Assembly (NCBI RefSeq): GCF_000382245.1 | Contig: NZ_KB907875.1 | Location: 11,770-75,769, forward strand | Reading direction: 5' to 3' | Source: Kushneria aurantia DSM 21353 | GTDB lineage: Bacteria > Pseudomonadota > Gammaproteobacteria > Pseudomonadales > Halomonadaceae | DNA: 64,000 nt | In this document: positions 37,435 to 47,443 of the stretch, piece by piece | How positions within the stretch are numbered: position 1 is the first letter of the stretch | Layout: each line of letters starts with the position of its first letter | Program-made: the position numbers and the translations under genes | The notes under the pieces: generated by a model | Database searches by the model: none | Told to the model about the DNA's origin: nothing | The model's input: the letters and a program-made list of their open reading frames with translations, nothing else

Positions 37435-37956
37435 TTAACGGCGTCGAGCGCCGCGCCGCCAGGAGGTTACGATCAACGCGAGCGTCATCAACGACAACAC
37501 CACGAAGCCCACCAGCGTCCAACCCGGCAGCGAAATGCCCAACCAGCTGGCATCGATCTCGGCGCACTCCCCGGAACCCGACAGTACCGTCGCCAACACC
37601 TGCTGAAGCGGCAGCGCCTCGAGCATGTAGTCAAGCCCCGGGCCGCAGCTGGGCACCTGATCCGCCGGCAGCCCCTGCAACCACAGATGGCGGCCGGCAA
37701 TAAAAGCACCCACTACCGACCCCGCCAGCGCCAGCACGCCATAGACAACACCGCCGACACCCTTCGGATTGTGCAGTGCGCCCACTATCAGCGGCACCAG
37801 CGCGGCCAGCACCGCCACGCGCTGAAAGATACAGAGCGGACAGGGGGCCAGATCGAAGGCGTATTGCAGAAAAAGCGCAAACGCCAGCATAAAAACGCAA
37901 AAGGCCGATCCGATGATGCACCAGCCCCGTGCGGATAGATTTGAAAATGACGACAT
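37435..37956 (-). CDS. dsbB: Disulfide bond formation protein B
   Basis: This 173-residue inner-membrane protein has four helices and both periplasmic cysteine pairs: Cys39/Cys42 (Cys-Pro-Leu-Cys) and Cys104/Cys131. It reoxidises DsbA and passes electrons to quinone. No dsbA lies nearby. It follows gshA on the same strand by 30 bases. Confidence 0.94.
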   Translation of the reverse strand: MSSFSNLSARGWCIIGSAFCVFMLAFALFLQYAFDLAPCPLCIFQRVAVLAALVPLIVGALHNPKGVGGVVYGVLALAGSVVGAFIAGRHLWLQGLPADQVPSCGPGLDYMLEALPLQQVLATVLSGSGECAEIDASWLGISLPGWTLVGFVVLSLMTLALIVTSWRRGARRR

Positions 37957-37986
37957 GCCTGCTTTCCTTGACGCCTGGTGACGCTC

Positions 37987-39594
37987 TCAAGCCGTTTCAC
38001 TGACCTTCATGCGGCGCGCGTGTTCAAAATAGCGTGACAGGAAGGTGGCAAAATCGACATCGTCTGCCGCTTCGGTGTCACGTTGCTGCTGATGCGAGGT
38101 TTCCACCATCTCATCGAGCAACGCCCTGCGCGCCGGGTCCATCTCCGTTTCACGGAACCAGCGCGCGTGCTCATTGGCGCGGGCCAGCGACCAGTCCACG
38201 AAATCGCTGCCGGACGCCTTCATCTCACGATACATCTGACCTGCCGGCGTCAGTTCGGGATCATCGATCAGCGGCCGCAGTGCTTCCAGCGCGTCGCAGT
38301 GCGAAGACGTTTCGAGCCCGCTGTCCATCAGCTCGGCCACCGGCTCGAGACTGTCGAAGAGCTCACGCAGCCTGTCGGATAGCAGCGTCGTACCCTCTTC
38401 GCTCTCCAGTCGCAGCGCCGGGTCGCGCCCCTGGCGCACTACCCGCGCTCGATTGTCATCGAGACGATCACACTCGTCGTCGGGAATCCAGGGACTGGAC
38501 GACAGCAGGCACCAGACCAGAAAGGTATCGAGGAAATGGATCTGCGTTTCGTCGATGCCCAACGGCTTGCGCGGGTCGAGATCGAGACAGCGGACTTCAA
38601 TGTACTCGACGCCACGCGCCTCCATCGCCTGGGTGGGGGTCTCGTCGTGGCAGGCCACACGCTTGGGGCGAATGTCGCTGTAGTATTCGTTTTCGATCTG
38701 CAGCATGTTGGCGTTGAGCTGCCGCCAGCGGCCGTCAACCTCGACACCGATGCGCTCATAGCCCGGCCAGGGCGTCACGATGGCATGGCGCAGGGTGCCG
38801 ATATAGTTCTCCAGCGAGTTGAAACAGATCCGCAGCTGCGACTGCACGCGGTTCTGATAGCCCAGATCGCTCATGCGCAGCGTGGCGGCACAGGGCGACA
38901 GCAGCGTGCGCTCGCCGTGGGCGTCGAGGCCGGCATCGCGACCCTCGAGAAAGCTGCGGTCAAGGCCGGGCGAGGCACCAAACAGATACATCAGCACCCA
39001 GCTGTGGCGACGAAAATTGCGGATCAGCTCGAACCAGCTACGCGAGCGAAAAGCCTGCGGCGACACCGCCTGCTGGCCATCGATCTCCTGCAGATAGCGC
39101 CACATCTCGTCGGGCAGAGAAAAATTGTAGTGAATGCCGGCAATCGACTGCATGATGCGCCCATAGCGCACGTCGAGCCCGTGACGATAGACACGCTTCA
39201 TGGTGCCGACATTGGAGCTGCCGTAGTCGGCGATCGGTACGCTGTCGTTGCCATCGAGCCGGGCGGGCATGCTGGCCGGCCAGATCAGCTCATCGCCGAG
39301 CTTCTGATAGCTGTAGCGGTGCAGGTCGGCAAGGAACTCGAGCGCATCCGCGGGGCGCGAGAACACCGGCGTGATGTACTCCAGCAGCGATTCGGAGTAG
39401 TCGGTGGTAATGTAGGGATGCGTCAGCTTGGAGCCCAGCGCATGGGGATGCGCCGTCGCCGCGATACGCCCGAAAGCGTCCACACGAAGACCTTCCTTTT
39501 CAATACCACGGCGAATGCGGGCAAACAGCCCTTCGCCGGCCGGCGCCTTCAATCCATTGATACGGCGTGTGAATTGCTCGGACAAGGTAAACAC
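37987..39594 (-). CDS. gshA: Glutamate-cysteine ligase
   Basis: This 535-residue enzyme is of the proteobacterial GshA type, with Arg-Arg-Gly-Ile-Glu-Lys-Glu-Gly-Leu-Arg near the start, Thr-His-Pro-Tyr-Ile-Thr-Thr-Asp-Tyr-Ser-Glu and Gly-Ile-His-Tyr-Asn-Phe-Ser in the ATP-grasp-like core. It makes gamma-glutamylcysteine, the first step of glutathione synthesis; the window also holds a probable glutathione-degrading ChaC. Confidence 0.95.
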   Translation of the reverse strand: MFTLSEQFTRRINGLKAPAGEGLFARIRRGIEKEGLRVDAFGRIAATAHPHALGSKLTHPYITTDYSESLLEYITPVFSRPADALEFLADLHRYSYQKLGDELIWPASMPARLDGNDSVPIADYGSSNVGTMKRVYRHGLDVRYGRIMQSIAGIHYNFSLPDEMWRYLQEIDGQQAVSPQAFRSRSWFELIRNFRRHSWVLMYLFGASPGLDRSFLEGRDAGLDAHGERTLLSPCAATLRMSDLGYQNRVQSQLRICFNSLENYIGTLRHAIVTPWPGYERIGVEVDGRWRQLNANMLQIENEYYSDIRPKRVACHDETPTQAMEARGVEYIEVRCLDLDPRKPLGIDETQIHFLDTFLVWCLLSSSPWIPDDECDRLDDNRARVVRQGRDPALRLESEEGTTLLSDRLRELFDSLEPVAELMDSGLETSSHCDALEALRPLIDDPELTPAGQMYREMKASGSDFVDWSLARANEHARWFRETEMDPARRALLDEMVETSHQQQRDTEAADDVDFATFLSRYFEHARRMKVSETA

Positions 39595-39753
39595 CTATTC
39601 TTTCGGGAGCGACAGCCGACGGGGGAATCCGGGGCATCTTGCCCGGTCAACCTGGCGACCGGCTCCGTCACGGTTTGCGTCGCAGATGGCCGCGCCCGAC
39701 CATCAGAACCTGCTGGTGCATTATGAAACGGTGCGAAGAAGTTCGCCAGCAAC

Positions 39754-42147
39754 TCAATGGCGCTGCTTCGAACCGGCCCCCGCCTTCAAAAGCGCGGCAC
39801 CCAGCGAGCCGACCTCTGATTCCGGCTCGCGACGCTTGCCACCGCCCTTTTTGTGACCATCGTCCTTTTGGCCTTTCTGCTTGCGGTTTTCCCCCTCTCG
39901 TCGCGAGCGGCGAGCGTCGCTGGCCGTCCCGCCCTCTTCACCCGGCGTCGGCGGCGTGTCGTCCAGTCGCATCGACAGGCCAATGCGATTACGCGCCTGA
40001 TCCACGCTCATCACCTTGACCCGCACGATATCGCCTGCCCGGACCACCGAGCGCGGATCATCGACAAACTGATGCGACAGCGCCGAAATATGCACCAGGC
40101 CGTCCTGGTGAACGCCCACATCGACGAAGGCGCCGAAGTGGGTCACATTGGTGATCACGCCCTCGAGAATCATGCCGGGAGCCAGGTCGCTGACCTTTTC
40201 GACCCCCTCCTCGAAGCGGGCGGCGCGGAACTCGGGGCGTGGATCGCGGCCGGGTTTTTGCAGCTCCTTGAAAATATCGCTGACCGTTGGCAGGCCAAAG
40301 CGCTCATCGACGAAGTCGCCGGCATTCAGGCCGTGCAGAAAGGCACCATCGCCGATCAGATCGCCGAGCGCACGATGGTGTCTTTCGGCAATGCGCTCGA
40401 CCAGCGGATAGGCCTCGGGGTGTACCGCCGAAGCGTCCAGCGGATTGTCGCCGCCGGTAATGCGCAGGAAACCGGCGCACTGCTCGAAGGTTTTGGGCCC
40501 CAGCCGCGCCACCTCGAGCATCTGGCGGCGATTGGCAAAGGCGCCGTGGCTGTCGCGCCAGGCGACGATGTTATCGGCGAGCCCCGCGCTGAGCCCCGAA
40601 ATACGGGTCAGCAGCGCACTGGAGGCGGTATTGAGGTCGACCCCCACGGCGTTGACGCAGTCTTCGACCACCGCATCCAGCGAGCGCGCCAGCCTGAGCT
40701 GCGAGACATCGTGCTGATACTGCCCCACGCCGATCGATTTGGGTTCGATCTTGACCAGCTCGGCAAGCGGGTCCTGCAGGCGGCGGGCAATGGAGACCGC
40801 ACCGCGAATGGTGACATCCAGCGCCGGCAGCTCACGGGCGGCGGCCTCCGAGGCGGAGTACACCGACGCCCCCGCCTCGCTGACCGTCACCCGCACCAGG
40901 GCGGGATCGCCAATACGCTCGAGCAGCTCGGCGGCCAGCCGGTCGGTTTCGCGGCTGGCGGTGCCGTTGCCGATCGCCACCAGCCCCACGCCGTGGCGTC
41001 GGCACAGTTCGGCAAGGGTATCGAGCGCCTCGCGCCAGCGTTTGGCCGGCGCATGCGGGTAGATGGTGGTGTGATCGACCACCCGACCGGTGGCATCGAC
41101 CACCGCCACCTTGACGCCGGTGCGCAGCCCCGGGTCGAGCCCCAGAGTGGCGCGCGCGCCCGCCGGCGCCGCCAGCAGCAGGTCGCGCAAATTGGCGGCA
41201 AAGACGCCGATAGCGGTCTCCTCGGCCTGCTCGCGCAGTTGGCCGAACAGATCGCTCTCCAGGTGGGTGTAGAGCTTGACCCGCCAGCTCCAGCGCACCA
41301 CCTCACGCAGCCAGCGATCCGCCGCTCGGCCACGGTCACTGATCCCCATATGCCGGGCGATCATCACTTCGCAGGGATGAATCGCCGCGTCCTCTTCGTC
41401 GGGCAGCTTCAGCGCCAGCCCCAGCACACCTTCCTGGCGGCCGCGAAACATCGCCAGCGCCCGGTGCGAGGGGGTTTTCGCCAGCTTCTCGCGGTGGTCG
41501 AAGTAGTCAGCGAAGCGCGCCCCGTCACTTTCGTGGCCGGCCAGCACGGTAGAGACCAGCTCGGCCTCCTGCCACAGCCGCTCGCGCAGCGCCGTCACCA
41601 GCTCCGGCGTCTCGGCGAAGCGCTCCATCAGAATCTGTTTGGCGCCGTCCAGCGCCGCCTTCGTATCGGCGACACTTTTTTCGCTATCCACATAGCCCGC
41701 CGCGGTCGTCTCCGGGTCGAGAGCGGGATCGCTCAGCAGCGCATCAGCCAGCGGCTCCAGCCCCGCCTCACGGGCGATCTGCGCCTTGGTGCGACGCTTC
41801 TTGCGCCACGGCAGGTAGAGATCCTCGAGCGCCTGTTTGGTCTCGGCAGCCTCGATCTTCGCCTTCAGGGTCGCATCCAGCCCACCCTGCTCGTCGATCG
41901 AGGCCATCACCGTGGCACGGCGTTCATCGAGCTCGCGCAGGTAGTGCAGGCGGCTCTCCAGCTGGCGCAGCTGACCGTCATCGAGCCCACCGGTGGCCTC
42001 CTTGCGGTAGCGCGAGATAAAGGGAACGGTGGCGCCGTCGTCGAGCATCGCCACCGTCGCCGCAACCTGGTCGGTACTCACGGTGCTGCCGGCCTGAGTG
42101 GAGAGCTCAGCGGCAAGACGTGCCGCAATCGAAGATGTAAGCGTCAT
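39754..42147 (-). CDS. tex: Tex-family RNA-binding transcription accessory protein
   Basis: This 797-residue protein has the Tex layout: helical N-terminus (Pro-Phe-Ile-Ser-Arg-Tyr-Arg-Lys-Glu), a YqgF-like RNase-H fold near 330-450 (Leu-Gly-Leu-Asp-Pro-Gly), helix-hairpin-helix modules and an S1 domain (about 655-725, [16 protein letters not shown]). A Lys/Arg-rich tail of about 50 residues follows. The ATG at 42147 is chosen over longer starts that lack homology. Confidence 0.95.
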   Translation of the reverse strand: MTLTSSIAARLAAELSTQAGSTVSTDQVAATVAMLDDGATVPFISRYRKEATGGLDDGQLRQLESRLHYLRELDERRATVMASIDEQGGLDATLKAKIEAAETKQALEDLYLPWRKKRRTKAQIAREAGLEPLADALLSDPALDPETTAAGYVDSEKSVADTKAALDGAKQILMERFAETPELVTALRERLWQEAELVSTVLAGHESDGARFADYFDHREKLAKTPSHRALAMFRGRQEGVLGLALKLPDEEDAAIHPCEVMIARHMGISDRGRAADRWLREVVRWSWRVKLYTHLESDLFGQLREQAEETAIGVFAANLRDLLLAAPAGARATLGLDPGLRTGVKVAVVDATGRVVDHTTIYPHAPAKRWREALDTLAELCRRHGVGLVAIGNGTASRETDRLAAELLERIGDPALVRVTVSEAGASVYSASEAAARELPALDVTIRGAVSIARRLQDPLAELVKIEPKSIGVGQYQHDVSQLRLARSLDAVVEDCVNAVGVDLNTASSALLTRISGLSAGLADNIVAWRDSHGAFANRRQMLEVARLGPKTFEQCAGFLRITGGDNPLDASAVHPEAYPLVERIAERHHRALGDLIGDGAFLHGLNAGDFVDERFGLPTVSDIFKELQKPGRDPRPEFRAARFEEGVEKVSDLAPGMILEGVITNVTHFGAFVDVGVHQDGLVHISALSHQFVDDPRSVVRAGDIVRVKVMSVDQARNRIGLSMRLDDTPPTPGEEGGTASDARRSRREGENRKQKGQKDDGHKKGGGKRREPESEVGSLGAALLKAGAGSKQRH

Positions 42148-42205
42148 GCAACCCTGTCCATGGCCCAAAAGTGGCGCCAGGGTACCACAGTGCGGGACTG
42201 AACAT

Positions 42206-42498
42206 CTAAAGCATGTGGCGGGCGGGCTCCATACGCTGGTGCAGAATACGAATAATCGCGATGCCGTATGCTGTTGGGCGAAAATAGAGACTGTGCTGCT
42301 CAATCCTCCACTGCCGGTAACCAGGGCAAATCGTGGCGCAGTCGCGCGCTTCGAGAGGTGTTCGAGCCAGCCGGCTACAGGCCGCTTCTATCCGATCGAT
42401 GTAGTGTAAGGCCTGCGCCAACCCCCATTCGCTGAGGCTGTAGTGAAAATCTCATCCAGATCACGCTGCGCTTCCGGAGTGAGCCGGTATTCAGCCAT
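42206..42498 (-). pseudogene. parE: ParE/RelE-superfamily toxin, frameshifted
   Basis: The gene starts at ATG 42498 with Met-Ala-Glu-Tyr-Arg-Leu-Thr-Pro-Glu-Ala-Gln-Arg-Asp-Leu, a classic ParE start, but goes out of frame about 20 codons in. The remainder (Tyr-Ser-Leu-Ser-Glu-Trp-Gly, then [12 protein letters not shown]) is in the next frame to 42206. One added base near 42440 (TTCAC-TACAGC) restores a 97-residue toxin. It overlaps the antitoxin by eight bases. The toxin as read should be inactive. Confidence 0.82.
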
Positions 42499-42736
42499 GC
42501 TGTTCGATCTGGCGCTGTTTAAAAGCCGCAAAATCGAACGACTCCGGCTCGCCGCTCTGTTCACCCTCGTAAAGGGCAAGGCGGAGAGCTTCGCGTCTGG
42601 CGTCGTGCTCCTGCTCGTGTCGAATAAGATCGCGGATCGCTTCGCTATCGTTGGTATAGCGCCCCGTTTCGATCTGCGCCGTAATCCAGGCATCCTGCTG
42701 CTCTGTAAGCGTAATGGTCTTGCGTATCGTTGCCAT
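42491..42736 (-). CDS. parD: ParD-type antitoxin (ribbon-helix-helix)
   Basis: This 81-residue protein starts Met-Ala-Thr-Ile-Arg-Lys-Thr-Ile-Thr-Leu-Thr-Glu-Gln-Gln, the DNA-binding strand of CopG/ParD antitoxins, with Tyr-Thr-Asn-Asp-Ser-Glu-Ala-Ile-Arg-Asp-Leu-Ile in the helices and an acidic C-terminus that would cap the toxin. GAGGG seven bases before the second of two adjacent ATGs decides the start at 42736. The frame is intact although the toxin next to it is broken. Confidence 0.88.
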   Translation of the reverse strand: MATIRKTITLTEQQDAWITAQIETGRYTNDSEAIRDLIRHEQEHDARREALRLALYEGEQSGEPESFDFAAFKQRQIEQHG

Positions 42737-42905
42737 CATCTCGCCCTCTTTGACATCAATCTTCATACTATTGATGCAAAATCTTTCGCGCAACCGACTG
42801 TAGAAAGTGCTCCCGGGGGCTTTCACCCCACGGGCATCCGGCCAGCACCACCTGTGCCGGAACAGTGCCGGGTATAACGCTGCGCGCCATGCCTGGCGCA
42901 CCATG

Positions 42906-42937
42906 AAAAAGGCGGCGCCTCCGGGGGCGCCGCCTTG
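42906..42937 (-). terminator. Rho-independent terminator of pckA
   Basis: AAGGCGGCGCC (42910-42920) and GGCGCCGCCTT (42927-42937) form an 11-bp stem; the T-tract on the minus strand is at 42910-42906. Confidence 0.9.
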
Positions 42938-42956
42938 CGCTCAGGTGAGCGAGCGT

Positions 42957-44528
42957 TCAGAGCGGGCTCGGCCCGGCCCTGGTAATGGCGCTGTCGACAC
43001 CTTCGAAACGCTCGAAATTGTCAACGAACTTTTTGATCAGCGACTGCGCCTGCGCCTGCCAGGCCTGCTCGTCGCCCCATGCCTTGCGCGGATCGAGCAG
43101 TTGCGACTCGACGCCGTCAACGGCGGTCGGCACGGTGAGATTGAGCCCGGCAATGGTGGTGGTCTCCACGCCCTTGAGGGCACCGCTCTGAATGGCGCGA
43201 ATGACCGCCCGAGTGGTGGAAAGACTGAAGCGCTCGCCGCCTTCGCCGCTGGTGCCACCGGTCCAGCCGGTATTGACCAGATAGACGCGCGCCCCGAAAG
43301 CCTCGACGCGCTTGATCAGCAGATCGGCATACTCCCGCGCCGGACGCGGAAAGAAAGGCGCCCCGAAGCAGGTCGAAAAGGTCGCCTCCAGCGCGCTGCT
43401 GCCGCCCATTTCGGTCGATCCCACCCGCGCGGTGTAGCCGGAAAGAAAGTGATAGGCCGCCGCCTCGTTGGAGAGGATCGACACCGGCGGCAGCACACCG
43501 CTCATATCGCAGGTCAAAAAGATGATCGAGGCGGGTTCGCCGGCGCGGTTGTCCTCGACACGCCGCTCGACATGCTCCAGTGGATAGGCGGCACGACCGT
43601 TCTGAGTCAGGCTGTCATCGTCATAGCGCGGCTGATGCTGCTCATCGAGCACCACGTTTTCCAGCACGGTGGGAAAACGGATGGCGCGGTAGATGATCGG
43701 CTCGTTCCTTTCGGTAAGATCGATGGTCTTGGCATAGCAGCCACCCTCGAAATTGAATACCGTGCCCTCGCCCCAGCCGTGTTCGTCATCGCCGATCAGA
43801 TAACGTTCAGGGTCGGCGGAAAGCGTGGTCTTGCCGGTCCCGGAGAGGCCGAAAAAGAGCGAGGTCTCACCGTTTTCACCGACGTTGGCGCTGCAGTGCA
43901 TGGGCAGCACGTCCTTCTCCGGCAGCAGAAAGTTCTGCACCGTGAACATCGCCTTTTTCATCTCACCGGCATAGTGCATACCGGCGATCAGCACCCGGCG
44001 GCGCGCAAAGTTGATGATCACGCAGCCGTCCGATGCGGTGTGATCGCGCTGTGGCTCACAGACAAACCCGGGCGCGCTGAGAATCTGCCACTCACGCTTG
44101 TCGCGCGGATTGAACTGCTCGGGCCGCACGAAGAGATTACGCGCAAAAAGGCCGTGCCAGGCATACTGGGTAGTGACCCGAATGGGCAGGTAGTGCTCCG
44201 GGTCGGCACCGACGTGCAGCTCGGACTCGAAGGCCTGCTTGTCGGCCAGATAGTCCTCAATACGCTCCCACAGCGCATCGAAATGACCGGTGTCGAAAGG
44301 AAGGTTGATGCTGCCCCAGTCGATCTCGTCGCTGGTGGAAGGCTCATCGACGATGAAGCGATCGCGCGGCGAACGGCCGGTACGTTTGCCGGTCTCGGCG
44401 ACCAACGCACCGTTATCGGCCAGCCGCGCCTCGCCGCGATTGATGGCGTGTTCGATCAGTTCGGCAGCGCAGGCGTTGCGCACCGGACCGTCATCGGCGT
44501 TCTGCGAACGCGTCGTTTTGGTCGTCAT
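42957..44528 (-). CDS. pckA: Phosphoenolpyruvate carboxykinase (ATP)
   Basis: This 523-residue enzyme has the ATP-PCK motifs Gly-Arg-Ser-Pro-Arg-Asp-Arg-Phe, [10 protein letters not shown] (kinase-1a), Leu-Ile-Gly-Asp-Asp-Glu-His-Gly-Trp and Asn-Thr-Gly-Trp-Thr-Gly-Gly. It turns oxaloacetate into PEP for gluconeogenesis, the oxaloacetate possibly coming from Mqo. The ATG at 44528 is preferred over a GTG at 44591. The order hslR-hslO-pckA is conserved in enterics. Confidence 0.96.
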   Translation of the reverse strand: MTTKTTRSQNADDGPVRNACAAELIEHAINRGEARLADNGALVAETGKRTGRSPRDRFIVDEPSTSDEIDWGSINLPFDTGHFDALWERIEDYLADKQAFESELHVGADPEHYLPIRVTTQYAWHGLFARNLFVRPEQFNPRDKREWQILSAPGFVCEPQRDHTASDGCVIINFARRRVLIAGMHYAGEMKKAMFTVQNFLLPEKDVLPMHCSANVGENGETSLFFGLSGTGKTTLSADPERYLIGDDEHGWGEGTVFNFEGGCYAKTIDLTERNEPIIYRAIRFPTVLENVVLDEQHQPRYDDDSLTQNGRAAYPLEHVERRVEDNRAGEPASIIFLTCDMSGVLPPVSILSNEAAAYHFLSGYTARVGSTEMGGSSALEATFSTCFGAPFFPRPAREYADLLIKRVEAFGARVYLVNTGWTGGTSGEGGERFSLSTTRAVIRAIQSGALKGVETTTIAGLNLTVPTAVDGVESQLLDPRKAWGDEQAWQAQAQSLIKKFVDNFERFEGVDSAITRAGPSPL

Positions 44529-44854
44529 AAAATGTCTCGGGCTGTGCCCTTTTCTCTCTCGTTGAGCCTTGAGGCCGTTGTTATCCGTCACCGTGGTCGA
44601 GCGTCAACCGATAACCCGGCCATATCGCTCGCAACTGTCATAGCACCACTGTCATAGCACCACGGTCGGTTGCGTTCGGGCATGAAGGCACGCTCTGCTT
44701 CGCCATGCATTGGACCCAAGGCGCACCTCATGTAGTCCCGATGGAGTGTATTATTACAAAAACGGCCAGTGGGTAAAATGCACGGCCATCACGAGACTGA
44801 CATGGACCTGATGTAAAACGCACAGAAGCTGTCAAACCTCGGCCTGGCGCGCCT

Positions 44855-45742
44855 TCAATGCAGCGTCGGCGGCGGCGAATCGGGCGACTCGATCAGGGTT
44901 TCGACCTCGGCCGCCGAGAAAGCGTAACGGGTATTGCAGAAATGGCAGGTTGCCGATAGCTCACCCTGCTCGGCAACCACGCTGCGCAGCTCATCGGCGC
45001 CAATCTGATGCAGGGCAGCGGCAAAACGCTCGCGCGTGCAGGTACAACCGAAACCGATGCTATCGGGCTCGAATACCCGCACCTGCTCCTCGTGGAAGAG
45101 ACGTACCAGCAACTCCTGCGGCGCCAGCCCGAGCAACTCGTCATCCTTGAGGGTATCGGCCAGCATGCCGAGCCGCGGCCAGGCATCGGGGTCCTCGTTG
45201 CGTGTGTCCTCGGGCATCACCTGCAGCATCAGCCCGGCCGCTCGGCCGTCACCGGAGGCCAGCCAGAGCCGGCTGGGCAGCTGCTCGGAGCGCTCGAAAT
45301 AACGCTCCAGACACCCCGCCAGATAATCCGCTTCCAGATCCACGACGCCCTGATAGCGCTGTCCTTCGCGCGGGTCGAGCGTCATCACGATATGACCATC
45401 ACCAACCAGATCGCGCAGCGATGCGCCCTCGGCAGGTAGCGCCTGCCCCTCATCGAAGCGCGCAATCGCGCGCAGCCGCTGGCCCCCCTCGGCATGGCCC
45501 GGGTTGGACTCCACCATCAGCAGATTGACCGGACCGCCGCCCTTGACCTCCAGCGTCATCGTACCGTCGAGCTTGACGGTTGCGGTAAGCAGTGACACCG
45601 CCGCCAGCATCTCGCCCAGCTGGCGGTTGACCACGTCCGGGTAGCCGTGACGCTCGATCACTTCGATAGTGGTGTCGTCTGCGCGGCTTATCTCACCGCG
45701 CACGTTGGTGTGGTCAAAAAGAAAGCGCTGTATGTGATCCAT
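44855..45742 (-). CDS. hslO: Hsp33 redox-regulated chaperone
   Basis: This 295-residue holdase chaperone begins [10 protein letters not shown]. Its C-terminus has the zinc cysteines as Phe-Gly-Cys-Thr-Cys and Cys-His-Phe-Cys, which form disulfides on oxidation and switch the chaperone on. The ATG at 45742 is chosen; longer frames lack homology. It lies between hslR and pckA. Confidence 0.95.
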   Translation of the reverse strand: MDHIQRFLFDHTNVRGEISRADDTTIEVIERHGYPDVVNRQLGEMLAAVSLLTATVKLDGTMTLEVKGGGPVNLLMVESNPGHAEGGQRLRAIARFDEGQALPAEGASLRDLVGDGHIVMTLDPREGQRYQGVVDLEADYLAGCLERYFERSEQLPSRLWLASGDGRAAGLMLQVMPEDTRNEDPDAWPRLGMLADTLKDDELLGLAPQELLVRLFHEEQVRVFEPDSIGFGCTCTRERFAAALHQIGADELRSVVAEQGELSATCHFCNTRYAFSAAEVETLIESPDSPPPTLH

Positions 45743-45823
45743 GATACCGTTCGTCCCGTGCAGGACATGATGTGAAAAATGCGGGAATGATGGTGACCTG
45801 CGGTCTGGTGCGGTGCGCAGCAA

Positions 45824-46222
45824 TCAGTTGCCCTGTTCGTCGTGCATGTGGCGCTGAAAGTGCTGGATGGAGCGACGCTCACGCTTGTCGGGCCGCCCTT
45901 TGGGGGGCTGCATGCTGCGATCCATGCGGCGCAGCTCGGCCTCGCGGGCACGGCGCGCGCAGCTTGCCTCGGTTTCACGATAGAGCCCCTGTGCCTCGGG
46001 AGCACTACGGCGCCGATCGTCGAGCGCCACCACTTCGACCTCGGCGCGGTCCCACCCCTGTGGAATGGTCAACAGCGCCCCTACCTCGACAAGCTTGCTG
46101 GTCTTGCTGCGCGCGCCGTTGTAGTGCACCTTGCCGCCCTCGATTGCCTTCTGGGCCAGACCACGGGTCTTGAAAAAGCGCGCCGCCCAGAGCCACTTGT
46201 CGAGTCGAACCTGTTCGCTCAT
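45824..46222 (-). CDS. hslR: Ribosome-associated heat-shock protein Hsp15
   Basis: This 132-residue basic protein has an N-terminal S4 RNA-binding domain (Val-Arg-Leu-Asp-Lys-Trp-Leu-Trp-Ala-Ala-Arg, about 5-70) and a very basic tail. Hsp15 recycles stalled 50S subunits still carrying nascent chains. The gene is divergent from nudE and followed by hslO. Confidence 0.93.
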   Translation of the reverse strand: MSEQVRLDKWLWAARFFKTRGLAQKAIEGGKVHYNGARSKTSKLVEVGALLTIPQGWDRAEVEVVALDDRRRSAPEAQGLYRETEASCARRAREAELRRMDRSMQPPKGRPDKRERRSIQHFQRHMHDEQGN

Positions 46223-46408
46223 AACACCTCGCGTCGTTACCTGCAGTGCAATATGGGGGCAGCGTCGCCGGCCTCAAGCCCAGAACGCCGCCACAGTCGG
46301 GCAACACTGTCCGGCAAATACTTTCAAAGCCATGACGATACGATAAGCTGTCATCATGAATATCGAGCGTTTCGAGCGTCGATACCTGCCACCTGCGGAG
46401 ATGATGCC

Positions 46409-46993
46409 ATGCCATTAATGGGCACCCCCGATATCGGGCAACGTCGCTGCCTCGCCAAAAGCCGGCTGTTTGCCATCGAGTCGCTGGAACTTACATTCTC
46501 CAACGGTGCAGAGCGCACCTTCGAGCGTGTCACCAGTAACGGCCAGGGGGCCGGCGCGGTCATGATGGTGGCGATGCCCGACCCGGATCACGTTTTGCTG
46601 ATAAGAGAGTATGCCGCCGGTATCGAGGAGTACACTCTGACACTGCCCAAGGGCGTGGTCGATCCCGGCGAAGACATTATTACCGCCGCCAATCGTGAGC
46701 TGCGCGAGGAGTGCGGCTACGGCGCCCACGTCATCGAGCCACTTATGGAGCTGACGCTGGCGCCCAACTACATGACCCATCGCATTCAGGTGCTGATGGC
46801 CACGCGGCTCTATGAAGAGAGTCTGCCGGGTGATGAGCCCGAACCGCTGCAGGTCGAGCGCTATCCAATCGAGGATATTGGCGCCCTGCTGGCCCGCGGC
46901 GACTTTCATGAAGGGCGGGCGATCGCCGCCCTTTTTATCGCCCGCGAGCGGCTCAGAGAGCGCCAGGAGTCTCCCGACCCCATGTTCTGGTAA
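46409..46993 (+). CDS. nudE: NudE-type ADP compounds hydrolase
   Basis: This 194-residue Nudix enzyme has the Nudix box Gly-Val-Val-Asp-Pro-Gly-Glu through Arg-Glu-Leu-Arg-Glu-Glu-Cys-Gly (about 93-115) and the NudE-like segment Glu-Leu-Thr-Leu-Ala-Pro-Asn-Tyr-Met. It cleaves ADP-ribose, Ap3A and NADH. The ATG at 46409 has GGAG eight bases upstream. Divergent from hslR, as in E. coli. Confidence 0.92.
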   Translation: MPLMGTPDIGQRRCLAKSRLFAIESLELTFSNGAERTFERVTSNGQGAGAVMMVAMPDPDHVLLIREYAAGIEEYTLTLPKGVVDPGEDIITAANRELREECGYGAHVIEPLMELTLAPNYMTHRIQVLMATRLYEESLPGDEPEPLQVERYPIEDIGALLARGDFHEGRAIAALFIARERLRERQESPDPMFW

Positions 46994-47022
46994 TACGGCC
47001 GCGGATGACAGTACCCCAGACG

Positions 47023-47051
47023 CAAAAGACCGGCAGCGTGAGCTGCCGGTC
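47023..47051. terminator. Bidirectional terminator, nudE / repeat-protein 1
   Basis: GACCGGCAGC (47028-47037) and GCTGCCGGTC (47042-47051) form a perfect 10-bp stem with loop GTGA between convergent genes; on the minus strand it is followed by TTTTGCG. Confidence 0.75.
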
Positions 47052-47095
47052 CTGCCTTTGCACCAGTTTAGCTGCCGGTTCGAACGGCGATAGCG

Positions 47096-47353
47096 TTACT
47101 GCTGGTTGGCACTGTCCTCGTCCATTGGCTCGGTGGATTCCATCTGAGCGGAGTGTCCCTGGCGACCGGTATCGGTCTCATCCATGGTGGTTGACGTGCC
47201 GGCGCTGCCGTCGGGATTGGTGGACTCCATCTGAGCCGATTCACCCTGACGTCCGGTCGGCGTCTCTTCCATGTTGGTAGTGGTGCCGCTACTGGCATTG
47301 GGGTTGGTCGACTCCATCTGTGCCGACTGGCCCTGACGGCTGGTTGGCGTTTC
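47096..47353 (-). repeat. Three 87-bp in-frame tandem repeats
   Basis: The core CATCTG on the plus strand recurs at 47141, 47228 and 47315, exactly 87 bases apart, encoding 29-residue units. The copies have diverged more in the connectors than in the core. Confidence 0.85.
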
Positions 47354-47443
47354 ATCCGTGTTGGCTTCGGTGCTGCTCATGCTGGAAGCCATTACGGGAA
47401 GCGTAAACGCGGCGCAAAATACGGTTGCAAGCAGCTTTTTCAT
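47096..47443 (-). CDS. Small secreted repeat protein 1 (GRQGxSAQMEST repeats)
   Basis: I do not recognise a family. The 115-residue product has a clear signal peptide (about 1-20) and then three repeats of exactly 29 residues with the core (Ser/Gly)-Arg-Gln-Gly-x-Ser-Ala-Gln-Met-Glu-Ser-Thr at residues 35-46, 64-75 and 93-104, with Asn/Ser/Thr-rich connectors. The mature protein is acidic, cysteine-free and probably unstructured in the periplasm or outside. GGAAGG lies upstream of the ATG. A second gene with the same core (47993-48331) lies 550 bp away on the same strand, but each has its own terminator. Function unknown. Confidence 0.8.
   Translation of the reverse strand: MKKLLATVFCAAFTLPVMASSMSSTEANTDETPTSRQGQSAQMESTNPNASSGTTTNMEETPTGRQGESAQMESTNPDGSAGTSTTMDETDTGRQGHSAQMESTEPMDEDSANQQ

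Noticed and set aside
38536-39726. 396-codon open frame opposite gshA
   Set aside because: Antisense shadow; gshA is full length and conserved.
39853-42201. 782-codon open frame on the plus strand opposite tex
   Set aside because: It is the antisense shadow of a well-conserved gene. High-GC third positions keep the opposite frame open, and the translation has no recognisable domain.
47096-47353. Regular 87-bp repeats as a possible CRISPR array
   Set aside because: The repeats are imperfect, in frame, and lie inside a signal-peptide gene; there are no unique spacers and no cas genes.
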